Shown here: positions 57,390 through 61,598 of the stretch, piece after piece
Layout: each line of letters opens with the position of its first letter
Position numbering within the stretch: position 1 is the stretch's first letter
DNA from: Palleronia caenipelagi
Lineage (GTDB): Bacteria > Pseudomonadota > Alphaproteobacteria > Rhodobacterales > Rhodobacteraceae
DNA: 61,598 bases
Direction: 5' to 3'
NCBI RefSeq assembly: GCF_007004065.1
Contig: NZ_VFSV01000018.1
Span: forward strand, 1-61,598
The notes under the pieces: generated by a model
Told to the model about the DNA's origin: nothing
The model's input: only the letters and a program-made list of their open reading frames with translations
Database searches by the model: none
Position numbers and translations under genes: made by a program

Positions 57390-58268
57390 ATGGATTGGGA
57401 TGATGTGCGGCTGTTTCTGGGGGTGGCGCGGGGCGGGGGGCTCAGCGGTGCGGCGCGGGCGCTGAGGCGCGACCCGGCCACGCTGGGCCGTCGCATCGCC
57501 CGGCTCGAATCGGATCTCGGCGTCACGCTCTTTGTGAAGGGTCCCGGCGGCTACCGCCTGACCGAAGAAGGCTCACGCCTCATGGTCCATGCCGAAGAGG
57601 CCGAGGCTGCGATTCGGAGCGCCGAGGATGAGGTGCGGGGCGGGCTATCCGGGGCGATCCGCATCGGCGCGCCGGATGGCTGCGCCACCTATCTGTTGCC
57701 CCCGGTCACGGCCGCGCTGACCGCTGAGAACCCCGATTTGCAGATCGAAATCGTCGCCTTGCCGCGGGTCTTCGATCTCAACCGGCGCGAGGTGGATATG
57801 GCTATCGCGGTCTCGCGGCCCTCCTCCGGGCGGCTCACGGTGCAGAGGATCGCGGATTACCATCTTAGCCTCGCTGCGCATGTCGACTACCTTGCGCGCC
57901 ATCCCATCGCCGGGCCCGGTGACCTCGAACGGGCCCGGATCATCGGCTACGTGCCCGACATGATCTTTGACCGTGAGCTTGATTATCTGGGCGAGGTGGG
58001 TCTGACCCGCGTGGATCTGGCGTCCTCTTCGGTGACCGTGCAGGCCGCCTGGATTGCGCGTGGTTCCGGGCTGGGGATCGTCCATGATTTTATGCTGGGG
58101 CACATGACGGGTGTGCGGCGGGTGCTGCCCGATGAGATCCGGCTGACGCGCAGCTACTGGCTCTTGCGTCCACAGGGGGATGCGCGGGCTCCGGGGCTGG
58201 ATCGATTTGCCGCAGAACTGGTCGCTGGAGTGCGTGAGGAGATCCTTCGCGCCGAAGGGAGCGCTTGA
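57390..58268 (+). CDS. LysR-family transcriptional regulator, divergent from mmsA
   Basis: A 292-residue LTTR with N-terminal helix-turn-helix (GLSGAARALRRDPATLGRRI) and effector domain (SGAIRIGAPDGCATYLLPPV). Placed head-to-head with mmsA, so probably its regulator; the effector is unknown. The start ATG is within a 102-base intergenic stretch with possible binding sites. Confidence 0.9.
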   Translation: MDWDDVRLFLGVARGGGLSGAARALRRDPATLGRRIARLESDLGVTLFVKGPGGYRLTEEGSRLMVHAEEAEAAIRSAEDEVRGGLSGAIRIGAPDGCATYLLPPVTAALTAENPDLQIEIVALPRVFDLNRREVDMAIAVSRPSSGRLTVQRIADYHLSLAAHVDYLARHPIAGPGDLERARIIGYVPDMIFDRELDYLGEVGLTRVDLASSSVTVQAAWIARGSGLGIVHDFMLGHMTGVRRVLPDEIRLTRSYWLLRPQGDARAPGLDRFAAELVAGVREEILRAEGSA

Positions 58269-58319
58269 CAGAGTGTCACACACGCGCCCAACCTGAGAAA
58301 AACCAGAGGGAGCTTCCAG

Positions 58320-58748
58320 ATGCGCATTTCCAAAGTGCTTCAGACCAAGGGCAAAGACGTCGTTCAGATCGGCCCGAATGCCAGTGTGCGTGAAGCCGCC
58401 GGAATCTTGTCCGAAAAGCGCATCGGCGCGATCATCGTCGCCGATGGAGGCGCGCCGTTGGGGATCCTGTCCGAACGGGATGTGGTCAGCTGGCTCGGGC
58501 GCGAGGGGGCAGGGTGTCTGGAGCGCAAGGTGAATGAACTGATGACCGCCAAGCTCACGACCTGCGGCCCGGAGGATACGCTCCTCGATGTGCTGGAGAA
58601 GATGACTGATGGCCGGTTTCGGCACATGCCGGTTATGGAAGGCGACACGATGGTCGGGCTCGTCTCCATCGGCGATGTGGTCAAGGCGCGCCTGTCCCAG
58701 CTCGCCATGGAGCGCGATGCGCTCGAAGATATGGTCAAAGGCTACTGA
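58320..58748 (+). CDS. CBS-domain protein
   Basis: A 142-residue protein made only of two CBS domains (about 1-60, VREAAGILSEKRIGAIIVAD, and 75-135, LLDVLEKMTDGRFRHMPVME). Such stand-alone CBS pairs bind adenine nucleotides. Common next to coaD? The gene lies 63 bases before coaD on the same strand, but a shared function is not evident. Confidence 0.88.
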   Translation: MRISKVLQTKGKDVVQIGPNASVREAAGILSEKRIGAIIVADGGAPLGILSERDVVSWLGREGAGCLERKVNELMTAKLTTCGPEDTLLDVLEKMTDGRFRHMPVMEGDTMVGLVSIGDVVKARLSQLAMERDALEDMVKGY

Positions 58749-58811
58749 ACCAGATCTTGACCCTCAGGGTACAGCATGATGACACGTCCCGGCACGATAA
58801 AGGGAGATCCT

Positions 58812-59306
58812 ATGCGGACTGCACTCTATCCGGGGACGTTCGATCCTGTGACCCGCGGCCATCTGGACATCATACGTCGCGCCACGGTGCTGGCTGACGA
58901 GCTGGTCATCGGCGTGGCGATCAATCGCGACAAGGGGCCTTTGTTCTCCCTCGAGGAACGGGTGGCGATGATCGAATCGGAGACCCGTTCCATTTCGGAA
59001 GAAACGGAATGTCCGATCCGCGTGCACCCGTTCGACAACCTTTTGATCGATTGCGCGCGCGACGCAGGGGCGCAGATCATCGTCCGTGGTCTGCGGGCTG
59101 TCGCTGATTTCGAGTACGAATATCAGATGGTTGGCATGAATCGTGTGCTCGATGATACGATCGAAACCGTTTTCCTGATGGCCGAAGCCGAGCATCAGGC
59201 CATCGCGTCAAGGCTGGTTAAGGAAATCGCCCGGCTCGGGGGGGATGTCACGTCATTTGTGCCCAAGCGGGTCGAGGCGGCCCTGAGGGCGAAATTCAGC
59301 GGCTGA
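58812..59306 (+). CDS. coaD: Phosphopantetheine adenylyltransferase
   Basis: A 164-residue CoaD that makes dephospho-CoA from 4'-phosphopantetheine and ATP. Nucleotidyltransferase motif LYPGTFDPVTRGHLDIIRRA, then IIVRGLRAVADFEYEYQM and the C-terminal IASRLVKEIARLGGDV in place of the usual ISSS-type segment. The start has AAAGGGAGATCC upstream; an ATG 12 codons earlier is less likely. Confidence 0.95.
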   Translation: MRTALYPGTFDPVTRGHLDIIRRATVLADELVIGVAINRDKGPLFSLEERVAMIESETRSISEETECPIRVHPFDNLLIDCARDAGAQIIVRGLRAVADFEYEYQMVGMNRVLDDTIETVFLMAEAEHQAIASRLVKEIARLGGDVTSFVPKRVEAALRAKFSG

Positions 59307-59319
59307 TATGGCAGCGATC

Positions 59320-59367
59320 CGGCGCGGGCCTCGGCCTCGCGCCGACCCTCTGCTCGGGGTCATTTTT
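59320..59367 (+). terminator. Tandem hairpins downstream of coaD
   Basis: A 7-bp stem (CGGCGCG with CGCGCCG, 59320-59344) is followed by GACCC/GGGTC and ATTTTT. The second hairpin overlaps the end of the convergent hydrolase gene. Confidence 0.6.
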
Positions 59368-60547
59368 CTGACGTTTCGATCCGGATACCGGCCTCCAGCG
59401 TCCGATGGACCGGGCATTTATTCGCGATCCGCATAAGTGCTGCGCGCTGTTCAGTTGTCAGCGCGCCTTCAAGCAGGACGTCGCGTCCCAGGTGTTCGGT
59501 TCTTTCGCCGCTGTCCGGATCGCTTGATTTACTGTGACGCACATCCACGGTGACCCGGTCGAGCGGAAGCTGCTTTCGCTCGGCATACATACGCAGGGTA
59601 ATCGAGGTGCAGGCCCCAAGCCCTGCGGAGAGCAACTGATAGGGCGTCATCCCGCGATCGGTGCCGCCCAGCGAAAGGGGTTCGTCGGCGGTCAGTTGGT
59701 GCGTGCCTGCGAGAACCTCCTGCCGGTATCCTGCCACCTCGCGCACGCGGACCACCCCGTCCGGGGCTTCGGAGGCGGTCTGTTTGGGCGGGTCCAGATA
59801 GCGTGAGGCCCAGGCGGCGATCACGTTGGCCGCATATTCCGCATCGGCAGGATTGCTCAGCAGATGGTCGGCACTGTCGAGGGTGACGAAGCTCTTGGGG
59901 TGCTTTGCGGCGGCGAAGATCCGCGTCGCATTGTCGATCCCAACCACCTGATCCTGCGGGGCGTGCAAAACGAGGAGTGCCCGCTTGAGCCGGGACAGGG
60001 GTTCGGCCAGCTCGGCGCTGTCCACATCCTCCACGAAGTCCCGGCCGATCTTCACCGGGCGTCCACCGAGGTCAACTTCGGCCCAGCCCTCTCCCTCGAT
60101 TTTTGCCAACGCCCAAGCAAAGTTTTCCGTCACATGGCCGGGCTCGAAGGGCGTGCCAATGGTGACGACGGCCCGGACCGAAGGCAGGTGCTCCGCCGCG
60201 CGCAGAACTGCCGCGCCGCCCAGCGAATGGCCGATCAAGAGCGAGGGCGACGCCAGCGCGTCCGTCAGGGCTTCGGCTGCGGCGATCAGGTCCGTTACAT
60301 TGGACGCCAGCGTCGTCTCTTCGAACGCGCCCCCCGACTGGCCGAGCCCGGTGAAGTCAAAGCGCAGCACGGCAATGCCCTGCGCCGCCAGCCCCGCCGA
60401 GACCCGCTTTGCCGCGACGATATCCTTTCCGCAGGTGAAACAGTGGGCGAAGACCGCCGTCGCGCGCGCGGGCCCTTTGGGTCGTTCGATCCGACCTTCG
60501 AGTGTAATCCCGTCCGGCGCTTTGATCTGCAAACGTTGGGTGGCCAT
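59360..60547 (-). CDS. Alpha/beta hydrolase - OsmC fusion protein
   Basis: A 395-residue two-domain protein. Residues 1-250 are an alpha/beta hydrolase with GHSLGGAAVLRAAEHL and catalytic-type acid and His regions (APQDQVVGI, DSADHLLSN). The C-terminal 140 residues are an OsmC-like peroxidase domain (GTDRGMTPYQLLSAGLGACT, KCPVHRTLEAG) with two redox cysteines. This is a known fusion in proteobacteria; it may reduce organic hydroperoxides released by the hydrolase part. The start at MATQRLQIKAP is used; the upstream frame overlaps the tRNA. Confidence 0.88.
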   Translation of the reverse strand: MATQRLQIKAPDGITLEGRIERPKGPARATAVFAHCFTCGKDIVAAKRVSAGLAAQGIAVLRFDFTGLGQSGGAFEETTLASNVTDLIAAAEALTDALASPSLLIGHSLGGAAVLRAAEHLPSVRAVVTIGTPFEPGHVTENFAWALAKIEGEGWAEVDLGGRPVKIGRDFVEDVDSAELAEPLSRLKRALLVLHAPQDQVVGIDNATRIFAAAKHPKSFVTLDSADHLLSNPADAEYAANVIAAWASRYLDPPKQTASEAPDGVVRVREVAGYRQEVLAGTHQLTADEPLSLGGTDRGMTPYQLLSAGLGACTSITLRMYAERKQLPLDRVTVDVRHSKSSDPDSGERTEHLGRDVLLEGALTTEQRAALMRIANKCPVHRTLEAGIRIETSEK

Positions 60548-60618
60548 GGCCCGCTCCTGTCTTTCGCGTTCCGCCTCTTGCATCCCTGCCGTGTTGCGGG
60601 CAAAGAGCGCCCACGGTC

Positions 60619-60694
60619 GGGCGGTTAGCTCAGTTGGTAGAGCGCCTCGTTTACACCGAGGATGTCGGGGGTTCGAGTCCCTCACCGCCCACCA
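60619..60694 (+). tRNA. tRNA-Val (anticodon TAC)
   Basis: A 76-base cloverleaf with CCA encoded. Acceptor stem GGGCGGT/ACCGCCC, anticodon arm CCTCG-TTTACAC-CGAGG with anticodon TAC, and T arm GGGGG-TTCGAGT-CCCTC. An IS3-family element starts a little downstream. Confidence 0.95.
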
Positions 60695-60900
60695 TTGCAT
60701 CAAAAGCGACGTTAATTTGTTGGATAATGTTTCCGGCGAAACCGGACTGTGGGACACATCGGCGGTGCCGGTCTGTCTTTAAGAGCGCCTGAATGAACGC
60801 TCCGGCGAGTGCAAGGCGTTCCGCTCCATTTGTGTTGACCTGGTTCCCTGACCGGTCCGCGCTTTGAGGTTAGTCCGTTCTTCAACTGAGGAGACAGACG

Positions 60901-61167
60901 ATGAAGAGAAGCCGTTTCAGCGAAGAGAAGATCATCGGCATACTGAAAGAGCATCAGGCAGGCGCGACGGCGGCTGATCTGGGCCGCTGGCACGGGATCA
61001 GCGATGCGACCTCCTACAAGTGGTGTTTCAAGTATGGCGGCATGGAGGTAGCCGATGCCAAGCGGCAGAAGGCGCTGAAGGCTGAGAACGCGAAACTCAA
61101 GAAGCTGCTGGCGGAGCAGATGATGGACGTGGCGACGCTGAAGGAGATGCTCGGGAAAACCTTCTGA
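60901..61167 (+). CDS. IS3-family transposase OrfA
   Basis: An 88-residue OrfA: MKRSRFSEEKIIGILKEHQA, helix-turn-helix ATAADLGRWHGISDATSYKW, then a coiled coil (ALKAENAKLKKLLAEQMMD). It binds the IS ends and fuses to OrfB. Preceded by AACTGAGGAGACAGACG, a strong ribosome-binding site. The sequence differs from the OrfA at the left edge, so it is a separate element. Confidence 0.92.
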   Translation: MKRSRFSEEKIIGILKEHQAGATAADLGRWHGISDATSYKWCFKYGGMEVADAKRQKALKAENAKLKKLLAEQMMDVATLKEMLGKTF

Positions 61168-61190
61168 GGCCTGGTTCGGGGAGAAAAGCC

Positions 61191-61598
61191 GTGGACTGGG
61201 CTATAAAAGAGATGAGCTGTTCGCAGCGGCGGGCCTGTGCGTTGTCCGGGATCGATCCGCGCGCGTACCGGCGCCGCTCGAAGGGTCCGGCTGACACGGA
61301 GCTGCGGGCCAGGATGAAGGAGCTGGCCTCGGAGCGACGGCGGTTCGGCTACCGGCGGCTGCACATCCTGCTGAAGCGGGAGGGCTGGGACGTGAACTGG
61401 AAGAAGCTCTACCGGCTCTACCGCGAAGAAGGGTTAACCATCCGTAAACGGGGCGGACGCAAGCGCGCGATCGGAACCAGGGCGCCGATGGCGATCCCGC
61501 AAGGGCCGAACCCCAGCGCTGGTCGCTGGACTTCGTGTCGGATGCGCTCGCCGATGGCCGCCGGTTCCGCCTTCTCTGCGTGATCGCCGACTTCAGCC
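61191..61598 (+). pseudogene. IS3-family transposase OrfB, N-terminal part, frameshifted
   Basis: From a GTG (or by -1 slippage from OrfA) the frame reads DWAIKEMSCSQRRACALSGI and IRKRGGRKRAIGTRAPMAIP. Near 61512-61516 the expected GPNQRWSLDF is interrupted: the DNA reads GAACCCCAGCGC, two extra bases against the expected GAACCAGCGC. The next frame then restores RWSLDFVSDALADGRRFRLL up to the window end. The catalytic DDE part is therefore out of frame, and this copy is probably dead unless the change is a sequencing error. Confidence 0.75.

Larger units (their letters stand above)
60901..61598 (+). mobile_element. IS3-family insertion sequence, left part (cut by window end)
   Basis: orfA is complete and orfB is partial. 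It is oriented away from the tRNA-Val gene and lies about 200 bases beyond it. I could not recognise the left terminal repeat in 60695-60900, so the element's true start is not placed. It differs from the left-edge IS3 element in protein sequence. Confidence 0.75.

Noticed and set aside
60548-60757. N-terminal extension of the hydrolase-OsmC protein
   Set aside because: The extension is read across the tRNA-Val gene and has no family resemblance.

Overview
The window is chromosomal DNA of a Rhodobacteraceae (roseobacter-type alphaproteobacterium). The reasons are high GC in most genes, typical alphaproteobacterial gene sets (ugpBAEC, gcvTHP, znuABC/zur, a valine-degradation cluster, an OlsB ornithine acyltransferase, a NADH-assembly-type squalene/phytoene-synthase-like protein) and many ATGA or GTG-type translational couplings. 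Both ends are closed by IS3-family insertion sequences cut by the window edge.

Region by region: (1) 1-3930 is an AT-richer accessory patch. It holds an IS3 end with a -1 slippery heptamer, a small TTG-start protein, a coupled pair of a DUF1611/DgcN-like P-loop protein and a PLP racemase-like protein, and a decayed IS200/IS605 TnpA. (2) 3931-8105 carries a CDGSH-ferredoxin-CDGSH protein, class I fumarase and a YgiC/YgiB-like pair. (3) 8111-13486 is a three-gene minus-strand signalling cluster: an intact hybrid kinase, a periplasmic solute-binding protein and a PgtB-like sensor whose kinase motifs have all decayed. (4) 13582-18795 is a LysR regulator divergent from ugpBAEC. (5) 19101-23519 is the glycine cleavage operon gcvTHP. 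(6) 23570-30315 has DUF2254, tRNA-Ala(CGC), a membrane-type dipeptidase, the divergent DUF177/bamE pair, msrB, olsB and an Uup-type ABC-F protein. (7) 30393-46590 is housekeeping: cysS, cimA, an NDUFAF6-like protein, ycjX/ycjF, an AI-2E family transporter, ileS, ornithine cyclodeaminase, erpA-like, dGTPase-like, an M48 lipoprotein and an RhlE-type helicase. (8) 46654-49518 is the zinc uptake locus with zur and a clear Zur operator. (9) 49519-58268 is valine/isobutyrate catabolism (mmsB, 3-hydroxyisobutyryl-CoA hydrolase, acyl-CoA dehydrogenase, mmsA) with a divergent LysR gene, interrupted by ybdK, a glycosyltransferase and a lipase-like gene. (10) 58320-61598 has a CBS protein, coaD, a hydrolase-OsmC fusion, tRNA-Val(TAC) and a second IS3-family element with a frameshifted orfB.

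The two best candidates for undescribed biology are the DUF1611-racemase pair (a possible D-amino-acid route that uses a PLP-type racemase where the known DgcN partner is an enolase-superfamily enzyme) and the pseudokinase signalling cluster (periplasmic sensor plus a kinase-dead PgtB homologue plus an intact hybrid kinase with no DNA-binding output). The rest is largely conventional core genome. All positions and motifs were read by eye; no database search was run, so family names rest on recognised motifs and gene context.
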